64,000 bases of DNA from NCBI RefSeq assembly GCF_001704415.2, contig NC_030823.1, positions 68,524,458 through 68,588,457 of the forward strand. Direction: 5' to 3'. Below are positions 53,030-64,000 of the stretch, in pieces. Source of the stretch: Capra hircus. Lineage: Eukaryota; Chordata; Mammalia; Artiodactyla; Bovidae. Positions within the stretch are counted from its first letter, which is position 1, and each line of letters opens with the position of its first letter. The notes below the pieces were generated by a model that worked only from the letters and a program-made list of their open reading frames with translations, was not told the DNA's origin and did not search any database. The position numbers were made by a program, and so were the translations under genes.

Positions 53030-54130
53030 ATCTGTGATTCTTCTAGCTGACTAGACAAAAATTTACCTTTGTTGAAGTAAATCCCTGCTTTATAAACTAG
53101 GACAAATTGCAAGTTTAAATATTTCAAGGGCATATCTACCACACTTCACAGAGTAAAATATTCTCATGTAATCCCCCTCCACCCCTCTGCCCCACATCCT
53201 TACAAGCATTGTTGACATAAAATGGCTGATGTGATATTTTGAAATCCCTCTTGTTATCTCCTTAAAGGAGATCCTTTTGCTACTAAACAGTTGGGGTGCT
53301 TGAGTTATCATATGCTCTCAAAAGTAATAAAAGCACATTTCTTAAACACCTCCTCCATTTGAGACTTCTTCCTGATTCACACCGACCTTTACCATACATC
53401 ACTGTAAAGAAATCCCTGTGGGGTTAGTTATCATGGTGAGCTGCTAGTCATCTGAAAGGCGAGGTCAGTGCCTCTTTGTAAGGTCTGCTCACACTCTGAA
53501 AAGGGCCACTGGAGTCATGACAAGGACGCTTGCCCAGGCCGTTCCACTCCGCCGCCTTCCAGATCACCCCAGCACACGGTTGAGCCTATTGCTTTTAATT
53601 TCCCTTTACCTGAGAGCTGCCATCATGTTGACCTCCTTTGACACTGGCCTCTGGTTTCCATACTGGGACTCAGTTCAGGCAGTTCACGCACCAGTAAGCG
53701 GGTTGGTCCTGTAGTTATCAACTTATTTGTAATTTCAAAAAAGCTGCATGTCTGGGAAACGATTCCCCATTTGTTAGGGTAGAAAAAGGGGTGGCCTAAG
53801 CTCATGGATCTGGAAGCAGGGACAAAATTAACCAATAGTCTGAGGGACTTCAACCACACATAACGAATTTCCTCAAGAAGAAAATGGGTCCAGGTTGAAA
53901 CAGACAACCAGGCCAGGCTTTGAAAACCTCTGCTGTCAAAGTTCAGATTATAAGATAGAGCCTCACTGCTCTGGGCAAGAGGTGAGATGACCTTGGAAGT
54001 CTTGCTACAGAACTCAAAGACTATGCTAATTTGCACATTGGAAAAATAGGCCACATGACCATAATCAATGAGAATGATTTTTTCCCAACCCTCAAGTAAA
54101 AATAGTTGCATTATATTTCATTGTCCTACT
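53030..54130. other. no gene recognised
   Basis: Apparently unique sequence. The minus-strand frame 53623-54111 (162 residues) has no recognised domain, and its AT-rich codon use looks like chance. I do not call it. Confidence 0.35.
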
Positions 54131-54141
54131 ATGTACACTGG

Positions 54142-54362
54142 GGCTTCCCTGGTGGCTGAGCAGCAAAAAGTTATCCACCTGCCAATGCAGGAGACATGGG
54201 TTCGATCCCTGGGTCAGGAAGGTCCCCTGCAGAAGGAAATGGCAACCCACTCCAGTATTCTTGTCTGGAGAGTTCCATGAACAGAGGAGCCTGGCAGGCT
54301 ACAGTTCATGGGGTTGCAGAAGTCAGACATGACTGAGCGATTAAACAACGAAAACAACAAGC
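54142..54362 (+). mobile_element. Bov-tA SINE with TSD
   Basis: Head 'gggcttccctggtggctgag', strong B box 'ggttcgatccctggg', full body and an A/C-rich tail. ATGTACACTGG (54131-54141) recurs as ATGTACATTGG (54363-54373). Confidence 0.96.
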
Positions 54363-54391
54363 ATGTACATTGGGAAGAAAGGCGTTGCTTT

Positions 54392-54444
54392 CCTTGCGTA
54401 TGTTTTAGGCAAGGAACATCAGTTCCTTGCTGATGTTTTAGGCA
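54392..54444. repeat. 20-bp direct repeat enclosing a hairpin
   Basis: CCTTGCGTATGTTTTAGGCA (54392-54411) recurs at 54425-54444 with two adjacent bases swapped. Between and overlapping them, 54409-54417 and 54422-54430 are exact 9-base complements with a 4-base loop. Confidence 0.9.
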
Positions 54445-54461
54445 CAGCTATGGGATAAGAG

Positions 54462-54676
54462 GGGCTCCTCTGGTAGGTCAGTTGGAAAAGAATCTGCCTG
54501 CAGTGCAGGAGACCTGGGTTCAATCCCTGGGTCAGGAAGATCCCCTGGAGAAGGGGGTGACAACCCACTCCAGTATCCTTGCCTGGAAAGTCCTATGGAC
54601 AGAGGAGCCTGGTGGGCTACAGTCCATGGGGTCGCAGAGAGTCGGACACGACTTAGCGACTAAACCACCACCACAT
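54462..54676 (+). mobile_element. Bov-tA SINE
   Basis: Head 'gggctcctctggtaggtcag', B box 'ggttcaatccctggg', complete body and tail 'cacgacttagcgactaaaccacc'. Confidence 0.95.
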
Positions 54677-54819
54677 GGTGTGAGATCGTGCGCCGCATGG
54701 TGAAGATTAAATAAAGGGATAAACAAACTGCAATAAGAACGGATGAATCTTTCATCCCATTATTCTGTTATATTCACTCTTCCAGCCTTCTGCATCTTTG
54801 AGTTATCTATGTATGTATC

Positions 54820-54925
54820 TATCTTCCTAAGTGCCTTAAAATGAGCCACCCTGAACCTGTCACCATCTTTGCCAGTTAGCTCTGCACATAGTAGGTACTC
54901 GATTAATGTTTGGTACATTAAACTG
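54820..54925 (+). repeat. MIR/L2-like 3' fragment
   Basis: Ends 'tgcacatagtaggtactcgattaatgtttgg', the terminal motif shared by MIR and L2 3' ends. Confidence 0.5.
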
Positions 54926-55928
54926 AGCCAGCAAGCAGTAACTGGTTTTGTTTTTTCTCAATGGACCATGTCTTTCTAAAAGGAAATCCTGGGGGTTGCA
55001 CTTTTGAGTGAAGCACATCACTTTCTTCCCTTCTGCATTCCAGGCATGCATCCTGAGACATTTGGGTGGAGGTAGGGAGAGTCCAAAATGAGCCCAGGAA
55101 CATCACAGTCCCCTAAGGCTTCCTAACATGCCACTTGACATTTCCCACAGTCTCCAGAGACATTGAATGAAGTGCAGACTGCAGTCCCTGCCCTTTTCCT
55201 CCTCCTGGCCAATCCAATTCAATGAATTATCTTCACATATCTTTCACATATTCAACCGTTTCTAAATAAACTCACCTCCTGGGAAGAAGTCAGCTTTATA
55301 GCAGGCTGATGTGCCCAGAGCTAATATTAAGTCAATGACCCCAGCTGTCCCAGTAAACACTTGGTGGCCACTACACCCAAGACAGCTTGCTCTCTGAGCC
55401 AAGACACACCTGCTGTGAGTATAAAGTGGATTTCCCATGTGAAATTGTCCCTGACGTCCCAAAATGAATTGACTCCTTTGCAACCTGACCTTAAGGAAAT
55501 AAGTTAAATGCTTAATTGGTGAGCATATTATCAGTTATACACAGGAATGAAGGAGATAGCTTGCCTGAAGTTAGATAAACTACTTCCCTTTTCTCTATCG
55601 TTTTCTCTTTAAAAAACTTGATTGATTCCAAGGTATTTCTTTCTGAGTCTTTGAACGATGTGCTCTTCCAGGCATATATGCATCTCTGGCATATTTACAC
55701 ATAATTATTGTTTGGAGAATAAATGTTAAGAAGGCTGTAACAAATTGAAATTTGAATGTGTATGCCAGTGAGCTGTTAAAAAGAAACAAACGAGAAATTC
55801 TTAAATCAATCAAGTCACTAATTTCTATTTGAATTGGAAGATTGCAGTAACTTTCCTTGCCGGTCACTAACAATATAGTTGTACCTGATGATTAATTAAT
55901 TTCTTTCTGAGAAAATATTCTTTGGCAT
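54926..55928. other. no gene recognised
   Basis: Apparently unique sequence. Minus-strand frames here are short and without motifs. Confidence 0.4.
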
Positions 55929-56134
55929 CTGCTAAGTCGCTCAGTTTTTTCCGACTCTTTGCAACCCAATGGACTGTAGCCTACCAGGATCCTCCATCCC
56001 TGGGATTTTCCAGGCAAGAGTACTGGAGTGGGTTGCCATTTCCTTTTCCAGAAGATCTTCCCAACCCAGGGATCGAACCCGGGTCTCCCGCATTGCAGGC
56101 AGACGCTTTACCATCTGAGCCACCAGGGAAGCCA
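55929..56134 (-). mobile_element. Bov-tA SINE
   Basis: Reverse complement with a well-preserved backward B box ('agggatcgaacccggg') and head 'gccaccagggaagcc'. Confidence 0.96.
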
Positions 56135-58904
56135 GTCAAAGAAGATAGTCTGAAAAGAAGAAATCAATAATCTGTTTCTTAAATCTGTATTTTATAGTAT
56201 TGGAAGGGTCTAAGGGAATGATGCTCAAATAGCATGGGGCACTGAGCTCCTGGCAAAGCATGTCAGAAGCACAAAGTTGGAGGAGGGTTAAAATGAAACA
56301 AGTTTCCTCACCTCCCACTCCCACCCAGTCCTGCCTGCCTATGAAAATATCAGCTGGATGAGCAACAATTACTAATCCATGTTTGTTCTCAAATGTGTAG
56401 GGCTGAAAACATGGTAAAGAACCACAATCAAGCTTAAGTTTTAGAGAACACATGTGAAGAGAGGAGCCGGATGGGAAGAGGGACAGGGAATGGGGAAACC
56501 TAGCAGACGTTTCTTCCGTTTCTTTGGTCAAACCCCACTAACCATTCTCTTTTATAACTCTGAGCTAATTACCTTTGACTTTTTCACAGTCCTTCCATTT
56601 ATGTGATCCAGAATAATGTTTGATTTCTTTTATTGCTCCAGATCCTGGTGCCAAAGACATTAAAATTTTATCTGCCTCTGTACTTGGATTCCTCCTTTCC
56701 AGTCTGTTGCCTGTGACCGTGGGGATCCGTTTCCCTCTTAATTTCTTGTCCTTAGCCTCATTACCTATTTGGCACTACACTGAACTGGATCATCAAATTC
56801 GGTGATGATCCTCCTCCCCTCTTCCAGGATTCAGTTTTATGGTCCTTCCTGATCACACTTGTTCCTCTGTCTGACGCCTTGTGCTCTTCAGTCCCTGCTA
56901 GGGGAGTAAGGGTCTCCCAGATGACTGTCTGAGCTCAGTCTCCATGCCTTTTCCTTGTGGGCCAAACTCTCACTCCTGCCCTAGACATCAATGTCAATGA
57001 CCCAGCTTGCAGCCTCATCTGCAATTGATCCTCCATGCATCTGCAGAAGTCACCCCACACAATGTGATGTCAGGGGTTCCTAGAATAGCTCCCCCTGAAA
57101 TAACCCATACCACTGACACCTGCCTTCATGGAAATCCTTTTAAAATTATCTGGAAAAAAAAGAAAATCGCAAACTCTGGGATAATTGTTCTGCAGTATTT
57201 TAACTAGCAAATCATGTTATTCATCTCCTCCATAAAGGTGTAATTTGTCCCAATCTAAAATGCCTACCCTCACCCCAAGTCTTTAGCTCCTACACCACTC
57301 AGCCCTCCCAGGTCTGTAGCAATATATATATATATATTATGGGAAACAGGATTGGGAAACAGGAAATATATATATTTATGAAAGGGAAACAGGAAATGAA
57401 AGGGAGAGAAACACAGAAGGAGAACCTAGCGTGCAAGATGGCTGGGGGCAGTGCCAACACTTTGGGGACTTGCGGTTCCCCCAAACGTTTGTTTTTCAAA
57501 TCCTCAATCCTTAAGTTCCTGTTGTTTATTATTCAAGTGTGTTTGCATATGCTCCACCTTGGACTGAAGCCGCCAATATTTTTCCTGCCTTCTAGTCCAT
57601 GTCTGAATCTCTCGTGGTGGCTTGTTCCTGCCATTCATCAGTATTTCTTTTGTTTCCTTTAGGAAATGCATGTGGATTTCTAACATTTGTCCCTCATCTT
57701 ACTGAGAGTTCCAAGACAAAAAAAAAAAAAAAAAAACCATTTAATGTTTTTCAGCCGCATCTACCTCTTTTTTCCGTGACTCACTCTTTGCTGTGTCCTA
57801 GCCATCCATCTGCCTCCTTCAATGACCCCTGCCTTCCTTACGCACTTGGACAATTTTCCCATGATTTCTCTTAACCTCCAGTGCAATCACTTTCCATTCA
57901 CTTTGCCTTTCTTATCTCTTTCTACACTCTCTGGACTTTGTTCTCTAATCCTCCCCAGCCTCTGTTCCTGATGCTTAATGCCTCACATATGCCTCTTTCT
58001 TACTTTTGATTACTTTTCTTTCACTTGTTCATCCACATTGTAGATTCTCTTATTGCCAAGACTGCATGCCAGATGACCCCTGGGTTTATGCTAATTTATA
58101 TTTCAATACTTTTCATTTCCAACCATGTTCCTCATTTCTTCCCTTACTTCAGCCCATGTGCTTTCACCTGGCCCCTCCGATGCACGTCAGAAATGCACTG
58201 TGTCTTTAGGGAATAGGACAGTGACAATGAACGCCACTTCCAGCCTCAGCTGCATTACCTGCTCCTCGCAAAGTAGCATGAGGTCAACAAGGTGCTCTTC
58301 CCCTCCCAGAAAATGTGTCCATGAGGAAATAATCCTTGTAAACAGCAGGATGAAAACTCCCTTCCATGTGCTGTCGACCAACCAAATGCCACCCAGGAAG
58401 TGGACATTTTATAAGGAAAACCACAGAAGAAAAGGCTCCTGACGCACTTGGAGCCCCTTATGCACTTCTCCAGCCCCTCGGTGAATTGGAGCCCAGAGGA
58501 TGCCTCAGGGAAAGAGAGGGCTCTCGACCCAGAGTTGGAGGACCGGGGCTCCAGTCCTGGCTTTGCCACTAACTCCCTCTGGCATCTGAGCACCCTCCTG
58601 CCCTTGTTCTCTCTCTGCTCCCTCAGCCTCAGTGTCCCTCAACCAAGTGAGAGATGAACTCCAAAATTAAGAGTCCTCCCTGCAAGTCCAGGTTGTCTGC
58701 TGTGACAGGTTTCTCTCAGCTGTTGCCATAATTAAGACATGAGCGGACTTTGTCCTCATTATTAACACGCTCCCTTGCGTTCTTTTCTCCACTCCACTGC
58801 TTTCCCAAAAGTACTGTCATGTTTTGTAATACACAATGCCCCTCACCTTTCCCAAATGTTCCACAAGTAAGAAAGCTCCCAGCATCATGGAGACACAGGA
58901 GCTA
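56135..58904. other. long stretch without recognised gene; low-complexity patches
   Basis: Includes a (TA)n with GGGAAACAGGA repeats at 57320-57394, a 19-base A run at 57718-57736, and a pyrimidine-rich segment (57760-58180). Frames such as 58125-58442 and 58255-58593 overlap on opposite strands and carry no motif. I cannot assign any repeat family confidently. Confidence 0.35.
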
Positions 58905-59125
58905 AGGGGGCTGCATGGTGTAGTGTGAAGCCAGCCCCGGAAGCAGGCTTTCTGAGCTCACATCTGACTCTGCGACCCTGGATGCGTTACCTGGCCTCCC
59001 TCCGTGTCTGTGCTTCTCATCTGCAAAATGGGGATGACATTCATACCCAAGTCAGAAGGTTCCTGAAAGGATTAAATACATTAATACTCACAGAGCATAG
59101 AAGAATATCTAGCAGGAAACGCATA
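58905..59125 (+). repeat. MIR SINE
   Basis: Forward MIR: 'gctgcatggtgtagtg', 'cacatctgactctgcgacc', 'ctggcctccctccgtgtctgtgcttctcatctgcaaaatgggg', 'aaaggattaaatacattaa'. Confidence 0.78.
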
Positions 59126-59792
59126 CCACTTGAATGTTAGCTAAAGACAAAAGAAGCATTTATGTTTCAGAAGTCTCCAAATCTTAAAAGACAATTTGAA
59201 TGCACCAGTTTCAAGAAACAGTAAACTAAATAAAGGTCTAGAGGCTAGGGAGGACTGTTGTGTTTCTCTAAAATTACAACAGAAAGCACACATACTGGTC
59301 CTACAGGGACTGATCTTAAGAGCTCAGATCTTAAATTTTAACCCTGCTTTATTATTTGATATCAAATCTTCAGTTTCCATAGACATATTCAGTATATTTT
59401 TGAGTGTAACAAACCAATTAAAGAATGTTTCACAGTAGGCCCCTTTTGGATTCCCAACCAGAGAATCTGTATGATCTCTGAGACCTTTTAGTTTCTGTTA
59501 TAGACACAAGTTGTAACCATGAGGTGACCTAATTTTAAATTTCTCTCTGCCACTAGAACCTGAAATATATCTTCTCCAGCAGGTAAACTCACTCAATGCA
59601 TAAAATCTACCATGTAGATTTATCTAAAGATAGTTTAGAATATCCTTCTCTACAGTAAGGGGATAATAGATGAAGGAGAGGCTTTCTGATAATAAGAAGC
59701 TCATCACCTTATTGTTGGATGTCTGGACAGAGCGGGGACATAGTAACCACTGGGGTCTCTGATGAGATGCCTCTGGGTTTAAGGGACACTTG
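59126..59792. other. no gene recognised
   Basis: AT-rich, apparently unique sequence. Confidence 0.4.
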
Positions 59793-60203
59793 GCTTCCCT
59801 GGTGGCTCAGGGGGTAAAGCGTCTGCCTGTAATGTACGAGACCCGGGTTCGATTCCTGGGTTGAGAAGATCCCCGGAGAAGGAAATGGTAACCCACTCCA
59901 GTACTTTTGCCCGGAAAATCCCACGGACGGAGAAATCTGGTAGGCTACAGTCCATGGCGTCGCAAAAGAATCAGACACGACTGAGCAACTTCACTTTCAC
60001 TTGGCTTTCCGGCAGCTCAGACAGTAAAGATTCTGCATGCGATGCAGGAGACCCAGATTCGATCCTTGGGTTGGGAAGATCCCCGGAGAAGGGAATGGCA
60101 CCCCACTCCAGTATACTTGCCTAGAGAATTCCGTGGACAGAGGAGCCTGGCGGGCTACAGTCCGTGGGGTCACATAGAGTTGGACACGACTGAGTGACTA
60201 ACA
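59793..60203 (+). mobile_element. two Bov-tA SINEs head to tail
   Basis: The first copy (59793-60000) has a strong B box 'ggttcgattcctggg' and ends in 'cttcactttcactt'. The second (60001-60203) starts at 'ggctttccggcagctc' with no spacer and is also complete. CACTT flanks the first copy on both sides (59787-59791, 59996-60000). Confidence 0.93.
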
Positions 60204-61479
60204 GCTGGAAATATCACATAGTTTTCAAAGACAAGTCACAATACTCTGAAAATCTGGGAGACTGGGGTCGTTTGTTGGAGCTTTTGCCCCATGAAAAGCC
60301 ATCGTTTGTAGGACTTGAAAAAGCTTAGTGGGTGAAAATTGACTCTTGAAATTAACTTGATGTGACTATCAGTGTTATACTGAAAGTACCTCAATGACCT
60401 TGCTCTTCTAATATCTAAGTATTAACATTTGAAAACCCACAGGCAGATAATTTCAAAGAATAGAGCTGTTACTCAAGACAACAATAACAAGAATGAGCAG
60501 AGAGGCAGCAAAGACTGAGGACACATTGGAAGGCTCATTGTTATTAGAAATATGACTTCTCTCAAATATTAAAAATAAATCTTTAATTCCCCACATGCCA
60601 TCCAGAGTCTTTTCAACAAACATCTGGATAACGGAATCACACCAAATCCACGGTGTTTTAAGACATTCCTGGAGCAGAGATGTTCTTGAGATTATGCTTT
60701 TGGATTACTTGAATAGAAATAATAAATACTTTCAGTACTTAAAGCTGTAATGCTTTGGGTTGGATTTGGATTTTTGTTTCATTTTAGTAAAAGGTGGAGA
60801 TTCAAAGTCGGCTCCTTAAGCAGAAGGATATATTGGATGTGAATATAGTTTATTGCTTCCTGACCTACATTTTCCCCTTTTTTTCATCATTTGAAAAGTT
60901 ACTTGACAAGTTGAGCGCCTGCAGCTCAGCGATTCCAAACATCTGCCTTGAAGGAAGCACTTTGCCTCAGATTTTCACATGATGATCAAAAGTGGGTTTA
61001 ACTTTCTCAGGTTAAATGGGAACAAGGGGGATGGTCTGATGGGGATAGAAATATATTTGAGAGCAACATGAAAGAGGAAAAAATACTTAGAGCTGTCAGA
61101 AGCTTAACCCTAGAGTCAGCTCAGACTCCCAGAGACAGCCGTCAGCTGAGAGATGCATAATCTGTGGTCTGGCACGGGTGCTGCCCCAATATGCCCATCT
61201 GTACATTGGGGACTTCAGGGTCTACCACTTGGGAGGAATGTGAAGTCAACGGGCAATGAAGGTGTGAGTTAAGTCCTGGCTCTGCTATAAACAAGGGCAC
61301 ACGTGCTATCTTTTAAACGTGATGTTTCTGCCAAAGAGGTCCCTCCTACCCCGAGTGTTCTACAATTCAAAATTTAAAAAGGCTAAACTCCAAGATGCAG
61401 ATTAGAGGTTTACACCAGCCTGAGGAAACTCGAGATTAAAATAAAGAAACCTACATTGTGGATTCAATCCACGCAACCA
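60204..61479. other. no gene recognised
   Basis: Apparently unique AT-rich sequence. A faint MIR-like phrase is at 61160-61290. The frame 60794-60982 has no motif. Confidence 0.4.
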
Positions 61480-61877
61480 TACAGGTAGACCTCATTTTAT
61501 CGCACTTCACTTTACTCTGCTTGACAGATATTTCATTTTTCATACATTGAAGGTCTGTTCTGTGAGCAACCTGCATCAATCGAGTCTACTGGCTGCATTT
61601 TTCCAACAGCATTTGCTCACTTCATGTCTCTGTGTCATACCTTGGTAACTTCTTCATAATACTTCAAACTTTTTCACGAATACCAGATTTGTTATGATGA
61701 TCTGTGATGTGATTATTGTAATTGTTTGGGGGTTGCACGGATGAGAAACTTCACCCGTAAATGTTGTGAGTGTTCTTACTGGTCCACCAGCCAGCTGTCC
61801 CCCCATCTTTCTCTCTTCCCTCAGGCCTTTCTATTCCCTGAGACATAGCAATATTGAGGACAATTAATAACCCTATA

Positions 61878-63614
61878 ATGGCCTCTAAGTGCTCAAGTGA
61901 AAGGAAGAGTCACACATTTCTCATTTTAAATCAAAAGCTAGAAATGATTAAGCTTAGTGAGGAAAGCATGTTGAAAGCCTAGACAGACTGAAAGCAAGAC
62001 CTCTTGGCCAAACAGTTAAGCCAAGTTGTGAACGCAAACGGTAAGTTCCGGTACGGAATTAAAAGTGCTGCTCCAGTGAACACACCAATGATAAGAACAT
62101 GAAACAGCCTCATTGCTGACATGGGGAAAGTTTCAGTGGTCTGGACAGAAGATCAAACCAGCCACAATATTCCCTTCAGCTAAAACCTAGCCAGAGAAAG
62201 ACCCTCACTTTTTCCAGTTCTATGATGGTTGAGAAAGATGAGAAAGCCACAGAAGCTAGGATAGGTCGGTTCATGACGTTACAGGAAAGAAGCCATCTCC
62301 ATGACATCGAAGTGCAAGGGGAGGCACAGTGTTGATGGAGAAGCTGTAGCGTGTTATCCAGAAATCTAGGAAAGATCAGTAATGAAGGTGGCTACACTAA
62401 ACAACAGATTTTCACTGGAGACAAAACAACAGCTTCTATTGGAGGAAGACACCATCCAGGACTTTCATAGCTACAGAGGAGAAGTCAATGTCTGGCTTCA
62501 AAACTCCAGAAGACCAGCTGACTCTCTTGTTAGAGGCGGATGCAACTGGTGACTTGAAGTCAAGGCCAATGTTCATTTACCATTCTGAAATGCTGGAGCC
62601 CTTAAGAATTATGTTATTTCTACTCTGTCTGTGCTCTATAAATGGACCAATAAAGCCTAGATGATAACACATCTGTTTATGACATGGTTTACTAAATATT
62701 TACACCCAGAAAAAAAGATTCCTCTCAAAGTATTACTGTTCATTGACAAGGCACCTGGTCATCCAAGAACTCTGATGAAAATGTACATGAGATTAATGAT
62801 GTTTTCCTGCCTGCTAACACAACAGCCATTCTGCAGCCCATGAATCAAGGAGTAATTTTGACTTGCAAGTTACTCAAGAAATAGAATTTTTAAGACTATA
62901 GATGCCCCAAATAGCAATTCTTCTGATGGATTGATCTTGACAAAGTTAATTAAAAACCTTCTGGAATTAATTCATCACTCTAGATGCCATGAAGAATATT
63001 TGTAGTTCCTGGGAAGAGTTCAAAATGCCAACATTAACAGAAGTTTGAAAGAAGTTGATTCCAATCCTCTAGGATGACTCTGAGCAGTTTAAGACATCAG
63101 TGGAGGAAGTCACTGTGGTGTGGTAGAAACAGCAAGAGAAGCAGGATTAGAAGTGGAGCCTGAAGATGAGGCTGAATTGCTGCAATCTCATGATAAAGCT
63201 TTAACAGATGACGAGTTGCTCCTCATGGATGAGCAAAGAAAGTAGTTTCTTGAGATGGAACCTACTTTTGGTGAAGACTGTTGAAATGACAACAAAGGAT
63301 TTAGGATATTATATAAATTTAGTTGATAGAGCAGTTGCAGGGTGTGAGAGGATTTGACTAGAATTTTGAAAGCAGTTCTGTAGGTAAAATGCTCTCCAAT
63401 GGCACTAGTGCATTCTACAGATAAATCATTCATGACAGAAAGAGTCGTCAATGCGGCAAACTTCACTGTTGTTTGTGGAAGTTGCACAGCCACTCCAGCC
63501 TTCAGCAACCACTACCCTGATATCGGTCAGCAGCCATCAGCATCAAGGCAAGACCCCCCAACGGAAAAAGGTTATGATTCTCTGAAGGCTCAAATGATGG
63601 TCAGCATTTTTTAG
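61878..63614 (+). pseudogene. Tigger/pogo transposase pseudogene
   Basis: Begins at ATG 61878 with 'MASKCSSERKSHTF', the start of the CENP-B/pogo-like DNA-binding region, and ends at TAG 63612-63614. Early stops appear within the first 40 codons and the frame is lost repeatedly. Of the catalytic residues expected for a pogo-type DDD transposase, the first block (VDET in relatives) is altered near 62415. The second Asp survives in 'FIDKAPGHP' (about 62741-62767), though the adjacent Asn is Lys. The third Asp is replaced by Asn (codon 62843-62845, 'QPMNQGV'). Clearly inactive. The short frames at 62661-62843 and 63399-63614 are surviving pieces. Confidence 0.92.
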
Positions 63615-63663
63615 CAATGAAATGTCTTTAATTACGATATGTACATTGATTTTTCTAGATATA

Positions 63664-63670
<7 letters not shown>

Positions 63671-63698
<28 letters not shown>

Positions 63699-63814
63699 AA
63701 GTCGCTTCAGTCGTGTCCGACTCTGTGCAACCCCATAGACGGCAGCCCCCTAGGCTCCCCCATCCCTGGGATTCTCCAGGCAAGAACACTGGAGTGGGTT
63801 GCTATTTCCTTCTC
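63671..63814 (-). mobile_element. BOV-A SINE monomer nested in Tigger
   Basis: Reverse-complement monomer with a perfect (CTG)n run (63665-63698). TGCTGC is found at both borders (63665-63670, 63815-63820), although the left copy merges into the CTG run. The frame 63639-63848 (an Ala run) is a CTG/GCT artefact. Confidence 0.95.
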
Positions 63815-63965
63815 TGCTGCACACTTAATAGGCTACAGTATAGTATAAACATAGCTTCTATGTGCACTGGGAAACCAAAATATTTTGTGACTGACTTTAT
63901 TGTAATATTCATTTTATTGCAGCGGTCTGGAACTGAACCTGCAGCATCTCCAAGGAGTGTGTGTA

Positions 63966-64000
63966 CATGTTGGTCCCCTAGTATAAACCAGAACAAGAGT
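63966..64000. other. unassigned flank
   Basis: Short sequence after the Tigger element. Nothing recognised. Confidence 0.4.

Larger units (their letters stand above)
61482..63963 (+). mobile_element. Tigger1-like pogo-superfamily DNA transposon, near full length
   Basis: About 2.48 kb (2.33 kb without the nested SINE), flanked by TA at 61480-61481 and 63964-63965. The left end ('caggtagacctcattttat') and the right end are diverged copies of the Tigger1 'CAGGCATACCTC' terminal inverted repeat. Internal sequence follows Tigger1 in order over its whole length. Tigger1 transposed in early placental mammals and has been inactive since. Confidence 0.93.

Noticed and set aside
53623..54111. 162-codon minus-strand frame
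   Set aside because: No known domain, composition typical of AT-rich non-coding DNA, and no splice or start context.
63639..63848. Alanine-run open frame suggesting a polyalanine protein
   Set aside because: The run is the CTG/GCT tail of a BOV-A SINE inserted in a dead Tigger element.

Overview
This window is mammalian, and specifically ruminant (very probably bovid), chromosomal DNA with no clear protein-coding gene. The diagnosis rests on its repeats. It contains at least eight BovB (RTE-clade) LINE fragments, about twenty Bov-tA copies (a tRNA-derived head joined to a BovB-derived body), eleven BOV-A/BOVA2 copies carrying (AGC)n tails, cetartiodactyl CHR-type SINEs, artiodactyl L1 3' ends, and older mammalian MIR, L2, MER5, mariner and Tigger copies. 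Sequence alone does not let me separate cattle from bison, sheep or goat. Composition is mostly AT-rich with few CpGs and no CpG island, so the window reads as intergenic or large-intron sequence.

Layout. 1-12 kb: an L1 ORF2 relic split by two BovB insertions (2.7-5.1 kb), an L2 3' end, several MIRs, a perfect 17-bp-arm hairpin near 6.45 kb, an A-rich stretch (9.4-10.5 kb), and a MIR broken by BovB and BOVA2 insertions (11.2-12.0 kb). 12-26 kb: CHR, Bov-tA and BovB insertions, many with readable target-site duplications (TSDs), separated by apparently unique sequence. 26-43 kb: a 1.37-kb BovB with a 10-bp TSD, BOVA2 copies, degenerate L2 ORF2 and 3' sequence (32.4-35.5 kb), L1 3' UTRs, and one splice-site-bounded candidate exon at 41009-41241. 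43.5-45.8 kb: an almost full-length Hsmar1-like mariner (1280 bp, TA duplications, both terminal inverted repeats) next to a BovB fragment. 45.8-61.4 kb: ancient L1-like fragments (one with a 16-bp minisatellite), SINEs and long stretches with no recognised feature. 61.5-64.0 kb: an almost full-length Tigger1-like pogo transposon with a decayed transposase and a nested BOV-A SINE.

There is no operon, pathway or set of cooperating genes here. Every long open frame I could identify is a dead retroelement reverse-transcriptase or transposase fragment. The only non-repeat lead for a host gene is the candidate exon at 41.0-41.2 kb, which I cannot assign to a gene. I looked for an undescribed system and found none I can support. 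The most informative signals are the nested-insertion chronology, the hairpins, the candidate exon and the near-complete DNA transposons. Family names were assigned by eye from remembered consensus patterns, not by a database search, and repeat boundaries without a TSD are accurate only to roughly 10 bases.
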